From: Christensenella sp. UBA3792
Lineage (GTDB): Bacteria > Bacillota > Clostridia > Christensenellales > CAG-138
Direction: 5' to 3'
Assembly (NCBI GenBank): GCA_002369195.1
Contig: DFEW01000039.1
Coordinates: forward strand, 1-16,688
Length of the DNA stretch: 16,688 nt
Shown here: in pieces, positions 1 to 7,548 of the stretch
How positions within the stretch are numbered: the first letter of the stretch is position 1
How the letters are laid out: every line of letters begins with the position of its first letter
Made by a program: the position numbers and the translations under genes
Notes under the pieces: model-generated
Database searches by the model: none
Told to the model about the DNA's origin: nothing
The model's input: only the letters and a program-made list of their open reading frames with translations

Positions 1-14
1 TCACAGATTTATGG

Positions 15-20
15 TATACT
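15..20 (+). promoter_or_regulatory. Probable -10 element of first operon
   Basis: TATACT lies 18 bases before the first start codon, so a transcript would begin near base 27. The matching -35 box would fall outside the window, so only half of the promoter can be seen. A GAGGTG ribosome binding site follows. Confidence 0.4.
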
Positions 21-38
21 GAACAAAAGAGGTGTGTT

Positions 39-935
39 ATGATTTCTTATCAAAGGATAACCGAAGAGACGATGGCGGAGATCGCGCCGTTTTTTGAAGC
101 ATATGCGTGCGGGATTTGCGACAACACCGTCGGCGCGGTCTATCAGTGGCGCGACATCTACGTGTCGTACTACGCGATCGTCGGGGATATGCTGTGCATC
201 CGAGCGAACTACGGCGAGTACGGAGACTGCTATACGGCGCCGCTCGGCAAAGGCGATTTCAACGCGGCGTGCGAGGCGAACGAACGCGACGCGAAAGCGC
301 TCGGCATTCCGCTGCGCTACTGCGTGGTCCCGGCCTGCGCGATCCCGATGCTGCGCATGCGCTACGGCGAGCGGATGCAGGTCGAAAGCATCCGCGACTG
401 GGCGGACTATATCTACCTTGCGGACGCGTTCCGCACCTATGCTGGCAAGGCGATGCACACGCAGAAGAACCACGTCAACCGCTTTTACCGCGACCATCCG
501 GACGCAAAGACCGTGATCGTCTCGGATGAGGAGACCGAACGCGCGTGCCTCGCGTTTTTGGATCGCTTCCGCGAAAAGCATCCGGAGTTTTCGCCGCTCG
601 AGCAGAACGAATGGAACGGCGCAAAGGACCTTCTGCTGCATCGGGACAAGCTCGGACAGACCGCGGCATGCCTGACGGCGGGCGGCGAGATCGTCGCGCT
701 GTCGATCGGCGAACCGAAGGACGACATGCTGTTCGTGCACGTCGAAAAGGCGATGCCGGACGTGTCCGGCGCGTATCCGGCGATGGCGCAGGCGTTCGTC
801 AAGTGCTTCGATGCGGTGCGCTACGTGAACCGCGAGGACGACGGCGGCGATGCGGGGCTGCGGTATTCCAAGCTCAACTATAAGCCGATCGAACTCAGAG
901 AGAAGTATCTCGTCACGATCCGTGACGATACATAA
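39..935 (+). CDS. DUF2156 / LPG-synthase C-terminal-like protein
   Basis: A 298-residue soluble protein that resembles the DUF2156 family, the GNAT-fold C-terminal domain of phosphatidylglycerol lysyltransferases. Family-like blocks are a GKxMHTQKNHVNRF segment at about residues 136-149, VHVEKA at 233-238, and the diagnostic NREDD followed by GLRYSKLNYKP at 264-283. No membrane segments are seen, so it is the free-standing domain and not the full MprF flippase-synthase. Family knowledge suggests aminoacyl transfer from a charged tRNA, but the acceptor is unknown, and many stand-alone copies are uncharacterised. The start is set by GAGGTG 7 bases before ATG. It is the first of three same-strand genes; the next begins 24 bases after its stop. 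The family call is fairly secure and the activity is inferred. Confidence 0.85.
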   Translation: MISYQRITEETMAEIAPFFEAYACGICDNTVGAVYQWRDIYVSYYAIVGDMLCIRANYGEYGDCYTAPLGKGDFNAACEANERDAKALGIPLRYCVVPACAIPMLRMRYGERMQVESIRDWADYIYLADAFRTYAGKAMHTQKNHVNRFYRDHPDAKTVIVSDEETERACLAFLDRFREKHPEFSPLEQNEWNGAKDLLLHRDKLGQTAACLTAGGEIVALSIGEPKDDMLFVHVEKAMPDVSGAYPAMAQAFVKCFDAVRYVNREDDGGDAGLRYSKLNYKPIELREKYLVTIRDDT

Positions 936-959
936 ATGGAAATCAGGAAGGAGCAAACA

Positions 960-1874
960 ATGAACAAACCGATTCTTTTGATTATGGCAGCAGGCATGGG
1001 CAGCCGTTTCGGCGGTCCGAAGCAGATCGAGCCGATCGACGAGCATGACCACGTGATCCTCGACTTTTCCGTATTCGACGCGATCCGCGCCGGCTTCAAA
1101 AAGGTCGTCGTGATCATCAAGAAGGAGATGGAGGCGGATTTCGAGGAGCGCGTCGGCAAGCGCATCCGTCCGCATGTACAGCTCGAATACGCGTTCCAGT
1201 CGCTCGACAAGCTTCCCGCGGGCTTTGAAATCCCCGAAGGACGCGTGAAGCCGTGGGGAACCGCACACGCGATCCTTTGCGCCAAGGAATTCCTCGACGC
1301 GCCGTTTGCGGTGCTCAATGCCGATGACTTCTACGGCGCGGACGCCTATCAAAAGATCTATGCCTTCTTAAAGGAAGAGCGTCCCGAAAGCGACTGCGCG
1401 ATGGTCGGTTATCAGCTCGGCAACACACTGTCCGACTTCGGTTCGGTCGCGCGCGGCGTGTGCGAGATCGGCGCGGATGGCAAGCTCGTGACGCTCACCG
1501 AGCGCCTCAAGATCGAAAAGCGCGACGGCGCGGCCGCGTTCACCGAGGACGATGGCAAGACCTATACGCCGCTTGCACTCGACACGCTCGTTTCGATGAA
1601 CCTGTTCGGTCTGCAGCGCTCCGTGCTCGACGAGTTTGAAGCGCGCTTCCCGGCGTTCTTGACGGAGAACATCCCCCTGAATCCGCAGAAGTGCGAATAC
1701 CTGCTGCCGCGCGTGCTCGATGCGCTGATGCGCGAGGGCAGGATCAATATCCGCGTGCTCGAAACCTCCGCGCGCTGGCACGGCGTCACGAACCGTCCCG
1801 ACCTGCCGATCCTCAAGGCGGCGATCCGCAAGATGAAGGACGAGGGACAGTATCCGGAGGAGCTTTGGAAGTAA
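960..1874 (+). CDS. Sugar nucleotidyltransferase-like protein
   Basis: A 304-residue protein of the nucleotidyltransferase (NDP-sugar pyrophosphorylase-like) fold. The N-terminal nucleotide-binding signature AAGMGSRFGGPKQ is at residues 10-22, with PWGTAHA at 98-104 and the metal-binding NADDFYG at 120-126. Such enzymes join a sugar phosphate or similar to an NTP; the substrate cannot be read from the sequence. An in-frame ATG at 936 would add eight residues, but a strong AGGAAGGAG site at 945-953 lies 6 bases before the ATG at 960, so 960 is preferred. It follows the DUF2156 gene closely and is followed after 5 bases by the lipoprotein gene, so the three are probably co-transcribed. A role in envelope glycan or polar-lipid precursor synthesis is inference from this context. 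Confidence 0.85.
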   Translation: MNKPILLIMAAGMGSRFGGPKQIEPIDEHDHVILDFSVFDAIRAGFKKVVVIIKKEMEADFEERVGKRIRPHVQLEYAFQSLDKLPAGFEIPEGRVKPWGTAHAILCAKEFLDAPFAVLNADDFYGADAYQKIYAFLKEERPESDCAMVGYQLGNTLSDFGSVARGVCEIGADGKLVTLTERLKIEKRDGAAAFTEDDGKTYTPLALDTLVSMNLFGLQRSVLDEFEARFPAFLTENIPLNPQKCEYLLPRVLDALMREGRINIRVLETSARWHGVTNRPDLPILKAAIRKMKDEGQYPEELWK

Positions 1875-1879
1875 GACCC

Positions 1880-3070
1880 ATGCGCACCATCAAACAGGGA
1901 CTCGTCCTGCTGCTTTGCGCGGCGCTGCTTTGTGCGGCGCTCGGCTGCGCGCAGAAGGATTCCGCGTCCGTCGATCCGAATGCGGCGGTGCTGACGGTCG
2001 GCGACGTCGCGGTGCCGGCGGTCGCCTATCGCTATCAGCTGAACACGCGCTATGAAGCGATCCAAAAGAGCAAGCTCTACGATCGGGACACCTACCTTGC
2101 ATACATCGTCAATCCGACGGCGTACTATCCGTACCCGTATCGCGACACGCGCACCGAGGAGGGCATGGAAGCGCTCTGCGCGGACGTGCTGGAAGCGCTC
2201 GGTCTCGAGGCGGCGTCGATCCATGCCGCAAAGCAGGCGGGCTATCAGCTTACGATCGAGGATCAGTACTACATCGATTCCGCGGAGCAGGATGCGCACA
2301 ACACGCTCGACGAGCTTGCCGAGGACTACGGCACGATCGATGCGTTCTATCGGGCGACCGGCTTTACGGAGGAGAGCTTCGTTCACATGTACCGGCAAAG
2401 CCGCGAGGCGTCGATCGACTTCAATAAGCTGCTTGCCGACTATCAAAAAACGCATACGCTCGACGAGCAGGCGATAGAAGATGGCTATGCGCGCATCGTC
2501 AAGGAGACGTTCAGGGACCGCTATAAGGACGGCATGTATTCGCAGTACCTTGCGTACTACATCGCCGGTACGCGCACCTTCCCGTCGCTGTACATTCCGG
2601 ACGACGCGATCTTCGTGCGCCTGTTTGCGGCAACCGAGCCGACCGAGGCGCAAAAGCAGGCGTATGCCGAGCTTGCCGCGACGGACTTCGGCGCGCTGTA
2701 TACCGGTAGCGACAACGAGTTCACGGTGCAGGGGGTCGTCGGAGACCTGGCAATCGCGCCGAAGGATTCGCTGGTAGACGGTTTGTATGCGGCGGCAAAG
2801 GATGTCGCGATCGGCGAAGTCGGTACGCTGACGGCGCAGACGAACGGGAAGGAGACGTTCTATCTGTTCCTGCGCGTGGACGGCGAGACCGGTATCGTGC
2901 CGATCGACCGCTACCCCGGCATGCGGGAACGCATCGTCGGCCAGATTCTCGGCGCGCAGTGCATGGATACCCTGCGGGCACTGCTCGACGATCCCGCGAT
3001 CGCCGTGCAGAATCGGACGCTGCTCGATGCAATCAAACCGAATCCGACCGGCGCTGAACAAAAAGCTTGA
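1880..3070 (+). CDS. Lipoprotein, SurA/PrsA-like N-terminal fold
   Basis: A 396-residue exported lipoprotein. It has a short basic N-terminus, a hydrophobic run LVLLLCAALLCAAL and a lipobox ALGC with the lipidated cysteine at residue 23. The following segment, AVLTVGDVAVPAVAYRYQLN, resembles the start of SurA/PrsA-type chaperone domains, and the rest is largely alpha-helical and charged. No clear parvulin isomerase signature is visible, so a folding-chaperone role is tentative. The reading frame is open upstream to base 1691, but that part overlaps the previous gene and the lipoprotein signal fixes the start at 1880. The ribosome binding site is weak (GGAAG at 1867-1871). The TGA stop codon is embedded in the -35 box of the next promoter. 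Confidence 0.85.
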   Translation: MRTIKQGLVLLLCAALLCAALGCAQKDSASVDPNAAVLTVGDVAVPAVAYRYQLNTRYEAIQKSKLYDRDTYLAYIVNPTAYYPYPYRDTRTEEGMEALCADVLEALGLEAASIHAAKQAGYQLTIEDQYYIDSAEQDAHNTLDELAEDYGTIDAFYRATGFTEESFVHMYRQSREASIDFNKLLADYQKTHTLDEQAIEDGYARIVKETFRDRYKDGMYSQYLAYYIAGTRTFPSLYIPDDAIFVRLFAATEPTEAQKQAYAELAATDFGALYTGSDNEFTVQGVVGDLAIAPKDSLVDGLYAAAKDVAIGEVGTLTAQTNGKETFYLFLRVDGETGIVPIDRYPGMRERIVGQILGAQCMDTLRALLDDPAIAVQNRTLLDAIKPNPTGAEQKA

Positions 3071-3095
3071 CAAACCCGGGACGGCACTATATAAT
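3067..3095 (+). promoter_or_regulatory. Consensus sigma-A promoter of the cysteine operon leader
   Basis: TTGACA (3067-3072) and TATAAT (3090-3095) are separated by exactly 17 bases, a perfect match to the housekeeping consensus. Transcription would start near 3102, giving a leader of about 23 bases before the small ORF. The -35 box contains the stop codon of the upstream lipoprotein gene. No other convincing promoter is seen before cysK, so cysK-cysE transcription appears to depend on this one and on passing the terminator at 3217-3247. Confidence 0.9.
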
Positions 3096-3124
3096 ATATT
3101 AAAATCGAAACTCGGAGGATGGAT

Positions 3125-3199
3125 ATGCGCAAATTGACCGGCAACCGCATCGTGTGTTGTAAGGCCTGCTTTGCCGTACCCATTTGCGTTTCCGAATAG
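3125..3199 (+). CDS. Cysteine-rich leader peptide (24 aa) upstream of cysK
   Basis: A 24-codon ORF, MRKLTGNRIV followed by CCKACFAVPICVSE. Cysteine is at positions 11, 12, 15 and 21 (codons TGT TGT, TGC, TGC). GGAGGA at 3114-3119 lies 5 bases before the ATG. It sits between a perfect promoter and a strong intrinsic terminator, and the next genes make cysteine (cysK, cysE). This is the architecture of a ribosome-mediated attenuator in which the peptide's own codons report on charged tRNA. An in-frame ATG at 3119 is too close to the ribosome binding site. The alternative is a small metal- or thiol-binding peptide. The ORF and its context are seen; the regulatory role is inferred. Confidence 0.75.
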   Translation: MRKLTGNRIVCCKACFAVPICVSE

Positions 3200-3216
3200 G
3201 ACGATTGGATCGAAAG

Positions 3217-3247
3217 CGGGGCGCCTGTGGGGGCGCTCCGTTTTTTT
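3217..3247 (+). terminator. Intrinsic terminator / attenuator before cysK
   Basis: CGGGGCGCC (3217-3225) pairs with GGCGCTCCG (3232-3240), a 9-bp stem with one G-U pair and a 6-base loop, followed by seven T. It stands 17 bases after the leader-peptide stop and 59 bases before cysK, so it should stop most leader transcripts. A competing pairing is possible: CCTGCTTT at 3165-3172 with AAAGCGGG at 3213-3220 (8 bp, one G-U). That would use up the left arm of the terminator. CGGCAA at 3139-3144 can in turn pair with TTGCCG at 3171-3176 and hide that segment. Confidence 0.85.
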
Positions 3248-3306
3248 CGTCATGCGTCGTCACGGCAGCCCGTCGCTTATCATAACATGAAAGAGAGGAA
3301 ACAAGT

Positions 3307-4236
3307 ATGAACATCTATACGACTTCGGATCAGCTGATCGGCAACACGCCGCTCCTTGAACTTACGCACATCGAACGGGAGGAGAACCTCGGCGCGACAG
3401 TTCTTGCAAAGCTTGAATACTTCAATCCCGCCGGCTCGGTCAAGGATCGCATCGCAAAGGCGATGATTGACGACGCGGAGGCGCGCGGCGAACTGAAGCC
3501 CGGCGCGGTCATCATCGAGCCGACCTCCGGCAACACCGGCATCGGCATCGCGTCGGTCGCGGCGGCGCGCGGGTACCGTACGATCATCGTCATGCCGGAA
3601 ACGATGAGCGCGGAGCGGCGCAGCATGATGCGCGCATACGGCGCGCAGCTCGAACTCACCGACGGCGCAGGGGGCATGAAGGGCGCAATCGCCCGCGCAA
3701 AGCAGCTCAAGGAGGAACTGGACGGCGCGGTTATACTCGGGCAGTTCGACAACCCCGCGAATCCGGCGGCGCATCGGGCAAGCACCGGTCCGGAGATCGA
3801 CGCGGATACGGACGGCAAGGTCGATATCTTTGTCGCGGGCGTCGGCACGGGCGGCACGCTGACCGGTGTCGGCGCGTATCTTAAGGAAAAGCATCCGAGC
3901 GTGCGCGTCGTCGCGGTCGAACCGGCAAGCTCGCCGGTGCTTTCGAAGGGCGTTGCGGGCGCGCATAAGATTCAGGGAATCGGCGCGGGATTCGTGCCGC
4001 AGGTGCTGGATCGCACGCTGATCGACGAGATCATCGCGGTGGAGAACGAGGACGCGTTCCAAACGGCAAAGCGCATCGGCAGAAGCGAAGGCGTGCTCGT
4101 CGGCATCTCGTCCGGCGCGGCGGCATGGGCGGCAATCGAGCTCGCCAAGCGTCCGGATAACAAGGGAAAGGTGATCGTCGTGCTGCTGCCCGACAGCGGC
4201 GACCGCTACTATTCCACACCGCTGTTCGGAGAATGA
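3307..4236 (+). CDS. cysK: Cysteine synthase (O-acetylserine sulfhydrylase)
   Basis: A 309-residue PLP-dependent enzyme that makes cysteine from O-acetylserine and sulfide in the cytoplasm. The PLP lysine is K46 in NPAGSVKDR, the substrate-binding loop is TSGNTG at 73-78, the PLP phosphate-binding loop is GTGGT at 180-184, and the C-terminal SGDRYYST is intact. The length is typical of the family. The start is supported by AGAGAGG at 3292-3298, 8 bases upstream. It is followed after one base by cysE, whose product makes its substrate, so the two are almost certainly translationally coupled. It is preceded by the Cys-codon leader and terminator. Specificity for O-acetylserine over O-phosphoserine is inferred from the cysE partner. 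Confidence 0.97.
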   Translation: MNIYTTSDQLIGNTPLLELTHIEREENLGATVLAKLEYFNPAGSVKDRIAKAMIDDAEARGELKPGAVIIEPTSGNTGIGIASVAAARGYRTIIVMPETMSAERRSMMRAYGAQLELTDGAGGMKGAIARAKQLKEELDGAVILGQFDNPANPAAHRASTGPEIDADTDGKVDIFVAGVGTGGTLTGVGAYLKEKHPSVRVVAVEPASSPVLSKGVAGAHKIQGIGAGFVPQVLDRTLIDEIIAVENEDAFQTAKRIGRSEGVLVGISSGAAAWAAIELAKRPDNKGKVIVVLLPDSGDRYYSTPLFGE

Positions 4237-4237
4237 T

Positions 4238-5110
4238 ATGGAGCACAAACGGATCGAAGAAACGGCGCAAAAGTTGCGCGCGTTGCAGCGGACGACGCTC
4301 GTCCCGCAGACGGACTATTCCGGCTTTCGCACGCGCGCCGAGCGCATGACGGAACGGCTGATCGACGCGCTGTTTCCCAACTATGCCGCGGATCGTACCG
4401 ACTGCGAATCGGCGCTATCGGAGGCGTCGGAGCTGCTGATCGCCTGCCTGGAACGCGTGCTTCACAACGAAGGAAAAGCGGACGCGGCGCATCAAGCGCT
4501 GCTCGACGCGCTTGTGCAGGTGCGCAGCGCACTGGAGCTCGACCTGCTCGCCGCCTATCGCGGCGATCCCGCGGCGCGCGGACTCGACGAGATCGTGCTC
4601 TGCTATCCGGCGTTTTGGGCGATTGCGGCGTACCGGCTCGCGCATGTGCTGTACTGTGAGCAGGTGCCGCTTCTGCCGCGCATGATGACGGAGTTCGCGC
4701 ACGCGCGCACCGGCATCGATATCCATCCGGGCGCGACGATCGGCGAGGGCTTTTTCATCGACCACGGCACCGGCGTCGTCATCGGCGAGACGACGACGAT
4801 CGGCAGCGACGTCAAGATCTATCAGCACGTCACGCTCGGCGCAAAGAGCTTCGACGTCGGCGAGGACGGCACGCCGGTCAAGGGAATCAAGCGTCATCCG
4901 GACATCGGCGACCGCGTCGTCATCTACGCCGGCGCAACCGTGCTCGGCGGACAGACGCGCATCGGAAACGACTGCATCATCGGCGGCAGCGTGTGGCTGA
5001 CGCATTCGGTCGAGGCAGGGAAGATGGTGCTTGCCCGCACGGCGGTCACGGACAGTACGATGAAGCGCGACATCATGCAGGCATCTCCGCTTGACAGCGC
5101 CATGCTGTAA
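4238..5110 (+). CDS. cysE: Serine O-acetyltransferase
   Basis: A 290-residue enzyme that acetylates serine from acetyl-CoA to give O-acetylserine, the substrate of CysK. An alpha-helical N-terminal domain (about 1-150) is followed by a left-handed beta-helix of hexapeptide repeats (about 157-260). Key blocks are DIHPGATIGEGFFIDHGTG at 161-179, with the family's catalytic Asp-His pair expected at D161 and H176, and KRHPDIGD at 218-225. The C-terminus replaces the GVPAR motif common in CysE with TAVTDSTMKRDIM, closer to the EpsC-like clostridial type. The start is set by GGAGA, 5 bases upstream, inside the end of cysK. A bidirectional terminator closes the operon. Confidence 0.95.
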   Translation: MEHKRIEETAQKLRALQRTTLVPQTDYSGFRTRAERMTERLIDALFPNYAADRTDCESALSEASELLIACLERVLHNEGKADAAHQALLDALVQVRSALELDLLAAYRGDPAARGLDEIVLCYPAFWAIAAYRLAHVLYCEQVPLLPRMMTEFAHARTGIDIHPGATIGEGFFIDHGTGVVIGETTTIGSDVKIYQHVTLGAKSFDVGEDGTPVKGIKRHPDIGDRVVIYAGATVLGGQTRIGNDCIIGGSVWLTHSVEAGKMVLARTAVTDSTMKRDIMQASPLDSAML

Positions 5111-5114
5111 CAAT

Positions 5115-5143
5115 AAAACCGGAGCAGGTTCGCTCCGGTTTTT
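5115..5143. terminator. Bidirectional terminator between cysE and the MATE gene
   Basis: AAAACCGGAGC (5115-5125) and GCTCCGGTTTT (5132-5142) form an 11-bp perfect stem with a 6-base loop. The T-run on the plus strand ends cysKE. The A-run at the left gives TTTTATTG on the minus strand, which serves the convergent MATE gene ending at 5156. Confidence 0.93.
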
Positions 5144-5155
5144 GATTGGAATTCG

Positions 5156-6643
5156 TTATGCGATCGGGTCGTCGAGCGGCTTGATCTTTTTGCGATACAG
5201 CCGCTTAAAGAGCAGGGAGGCGACGATCAGCGTGATGCCCTCGGCGATCGGGAACGCCCACCAGATGCCGTCGATGTCCTTGGTCAGCCATGCGAGCAAC
5301 GCCGCGACCGGCAGCAGCACGATCAGCTGTCGCTGCAGCGAAATGATCGCGCCGTACAAGCTCGTATCGGTTGCGCCGAACGCGGTATTGAACGAAATGC
5401 CCGCGGCGGCGAAGATAAAGCCGACAGAGATGATGCGCAGGGCGCGGTCGCCGACGTCGCGCAGCTGCTGGGATACGTCAAACAGGTGCATCAGCGGATC
5501 GGCAAAGAGCTGGAATACGAGCGTGCCGAAGATCATGAACACGCAGCAGTAGAGCAGCAGCATCTTGAACGCGCGCATGAAGCGCTTGCGGTTGCGTGCG
5601 CCGAAGTTGTAGCCGAGCACGCTCATCGCGGCGTTTGTCAGACCGAAGACCGGCATGAAGATGATGGACTGCAGCTTGAAGTACGTGCCGAACGCGCCGA
5701 TGTACAGCGTCGGGTAGTCGCCGTTCGGATCGATCGTGGCAAGGTGATAATCGCCGAGCGCTTTCAGGATCGCGTTCATGCCGAACAGCATGACGGTGCC
5801 GACCGCCTGCATCAGGATCGAAGGCAGACCGACACGGTAGATTTCATGCACCGTCTGTCCTTTGAGCTTCAGATCGGACGGGCGGATGCGGATCTCGTGA
5901 CGGGTGCCGAACAGCAGGATGAACGCGAGCAGCATCGAAGCGAACTGTCCCGCGATCGTCGCGATCGCTGCGCCTTTGACGCCCATCGCAGGCACGAAGC
6001 TCCAGCCGAGGACGAACACGCGGTCGAGCACGATGTTGACGATCGCGCCGGTCAGCTGCATGAGCATCGCGTAGATCGTGCGTCCCTGCGCGGTCATGAT
6101 GCGCTCGATGCCGCAGGAGAGGAACACGCCGATGCACAGACTCAGGCAGATCGACATATAGTTGCGTCCCATGAGCTGCACGATCGGGTCCGCGCTCTGC
6201 CAGCGCATGAACACGTCGGACAGGGTCAGACCGATCACGGTGAACACGGCGGCGGAGAGCACGAGGATGACCAGACCGTTGCCCGCGGCGCGGTTCGCGT
6301 CCTCAAAACGCTTTGCGCCGAGACGGCGGGAGATCAGCGAATTGATGCCGACCGAGGTGCCGACCGCGACCGAGATCAGAAGCATCTGCAGCGGATACAC
6401 GAGCGACAGCGCGGACAGCGCCTTGTCGCCGATGCGCCCGACCAGAGACGGGTCATACAGATTTCCGAGAATGCGCTGCAGCGCTTCCGTCGGCAGCGTA
6501 TCCATACGCGAAACAAAGACGCTGTCGACGATGTTGTACAGCGCCTGCACGAGCATGGACACGATGATCGGCCAGCCCATCGAAAGAAGAAGCCGTCCTT
6601 CCGGCTCCGTTCCCATTTTGTTTTGTCTGTTATTGCGTTCCAT
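5156..6643 (-). CDS. MATE family efflux transporter
   Basis: A 495-residue polytopic membrane protein of the multidrug and toxin extrusion family, expected to export cationic drugs or metabolites using an ion gradient. The start of the first repeat, MGWPIIVSMLVQALYNIVDSV (in two parts, residues 22-42), followed by GTSVGINSLISRRLGAKR at 95-112, is typical of the MepA-like branch. About 12 hydrophobic segments follow. It is longer than the usual 450 residues, partly from an insertion at about 47-75 between the first two helices. No ribosome binding site precedes the ATG, and a consensus promoter ends 9 bases before it, so the mRNA looks leaderless. A downstream start at Met10 has no ribosome binding site either. 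The substrate is unknown. Confidence 0.93.
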   Translation of the reverse strand: MERNNRQNKMGTEPEGRLLLSMGWPIIVSMLVQALYNIVDSVFVSRMDTLPTEALQRILGNLYDPSLVGRIGDKALSALSLVYPLQMLLISVAVGTSVGINSLISRRLGAKRFEDANRAAGNGLVILVLSAAVFTVIGLTLSDVFMRWQSADPIVQLMGRNYMSICLSLCIGVFLSCGIERIMTAQGRTIYAMLMQLTGAIVNIVLDRVFVLGWSFVPAMGVKGAAIATIAGQFASMLLAFILLFGTRHEIRIRPSDLKLKGQTVHEIYRVGLPSILMQAVGTVMLFGMNAILKALGDYHLATIDPNGDYPTLYIGAFGTYFKLQSIIFMPVFGLTNAAMSVLGYNFGARNRKRFMRAFKMLLLYCCVFMIFGTLVFQLFADPLMHLFDVSQQLRDVGDRALRIISVGFIFAAAGISFNTAFGATDTSLYGAIISLQRQLIVLLPVAALLAWLTKDIDGIWWAFPIAEGITLIVASLLFKRLYRKKIKPLDDPIA

Positions 6644-6652
6644 AATGAAACT

Positions 6653-6681
6653 ATTATACGGATGAACGCCGCATATTGCAA
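6653..6681 (-). promoter_or_regulatory. Promoter of the MATE gene
   Basis: Read on the minus strand, TTGCAA (6681-6676) and TATAAT (6658-6653) are separated by 17 bases. The expected transcription start is near 6646, only about 3 bases before the ATG at 6643. A GC-rich inverted repeat (GCGCAAA/TTTGCGC, within 6682-6715) lies just upstream and may end the preceding operon. Confidence 0.8.
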
Positions 6682-6715
6682 GACCTTTTGCGCAAAAAAC
6701 GGGAATTTGCGCGGT
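6682..6715 (-). terminator. Possible hairpin ending the two-component operon
   Basis: On the minus strand GACC then GCGCAAA pairs with TTTGCGC and GGTC, with an AAAA bulge, immediately after the stop of the membrane-protein gene. There is no proper T-run after it, so it is only a weak terminator candidate. Confidence 0.3.
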
Positions 6716-7548
6716 CAGCGGAACGCGATCTCGAATTGCTCGTCCGGCATATAGGACAGGGTGAGCATCAGACCGTCCGGCAGCGCGAGCGTGCCCGTAT
6801 AGCCGCGATTTGCGGCGATCAGTTCGATGCGCTGGGAAAGCGACGGGTCGTAGCCGTGCGCCGTTAAGAACGGCTCCAAAACGTCCTGCGCATCCTCCAG
6901 CCGGAGGTTTTTGAACAGCGCGGCGTTTTCGGAATAGAGTTCGCCGGTGCGGCTGTCATACTGCACCGAGAGGCAATAGACCTGCCCGCTGTCCGCGGTG
7001 CAGTACGCCTGCGCGCACCAAAGCGCCAGCTTCGCGCCGGTCTCGTCGTCGTAGAAATCGCGCAGCGTCGCCGTGTAGCGGCTCTTTTTGAGCACCGTGC
7101 GCAGCGATTCGCCGCTGTACAGCTTGTCGTTCGCCGCATGCACCTCCAGCGTGTCGCTCCACAGTGCCTTGAGCTTGTCGAGGATCGCGCTTTGCGAAAG
7201 CTCGCCGGGCATGACCGCTCGCTCGCTGCCCTCTCTGCGGCACGCGCGGAACAGATCCAAGCGCGTTTTGAGCGAGAGCGGCGCCCCGATGCTGTCCGCG
7301 CTGATGATGCTGACGACCTCGTACTGCGTGTTGTCGTACAGACTCGATTCGCTGAGCTTGAAGATCAGACGGTTCAACAGCACGAGCAGAAACGCCGCCG
7401 CCACGGTACCGACGGTCAGCAGCACATAGACGATGCGCGTGCGGGTGACGCGGTCGCGGTCGGCAAAGAGACGGATTTTCTTGATTTTCAGCTTGGGAAG
7501 CTTGATCTTTGCAAGATTGCTTTTCAGCTTGGAGAGGTTCAGCTTCAT
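6715..7548 (-). CDS. Uncharacterised single-span membrane protein of the kinase operon
   Basis: A 277-residue protein not recognised as a named family. The first 28 residues are strongly basic with a repeating Leu/Lys pattern (SKLKSNLAKIKLPKLKIKK). One membrane helix follows at about 39-58, then an outside domain of about 215 residues with mixed alpha-beta character. Its ATG overlaps the stop of the histidine kinase gene (ATGA, 7545-7548), and GGGAGG 8 bases upstream supports this start. Stable coupling to a sensor kinase suggests an accessory or modulator of that kinase, by analogy with YycH/YycI, but no sequence similarity to those is claimed. The N-terminal pattern could lie along the membrane surface. 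Confidence 0.8.
   Translation of the reverse strand: MKLNLSKLKSNLAKIKLPKLKIKKIRLFADRDRVTRTRIVYVLLTVGTVAAAFLLVLLNRLIFKLSESSLYDNTQYEVVSIISADSIGAPLSLKTRLDLFRACRREGSERAVMPGELSQSAILDKLKALWSDTLEVHAANDKLYSGESLRTVLKKSRYTATLRDFYDDETGAKLALWCAQAYCTADSGQVYCLSVQYDSRTGELYSENAALFKNLRLEDAQDVLEPFLTAHGYDPSLSQRIELIAANRGYTGTLALPDGLMLTLSYMPDEQFEIAFR

Noticed and set aside
9..3253. Long minus-strand ORFs opposite the first operon (9-1352, 1368-1781, 1562-3253)
   Set aside because: They mirror well-supported plus-strand genes, are Arg/His/Val-rich antisense translations with no family similarity, and have no ribosome binding sites. They result from high GC content.
3071..3306. T-box or SAM riboswitch upstream of cysK
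   Set aside because: The leader is too short and lacks the T-box core and specifier stem or the SAM-I core; the small ORF plus terminator explains the space.
3280..4248. 322-codon minus-strand ORF opposite cysK
   Set aside because: Shadow of cysK, whose PLP and substrate motifs are intact.
5486..6754. 422-codon plus-strand ORF opposite the MATE gene
   Set aside because: Its composition is dominated by His, Arg, Asp and Glu as expected for antisense of a membrane protein gene, and the opposite strand carries a clear MATE transporter.
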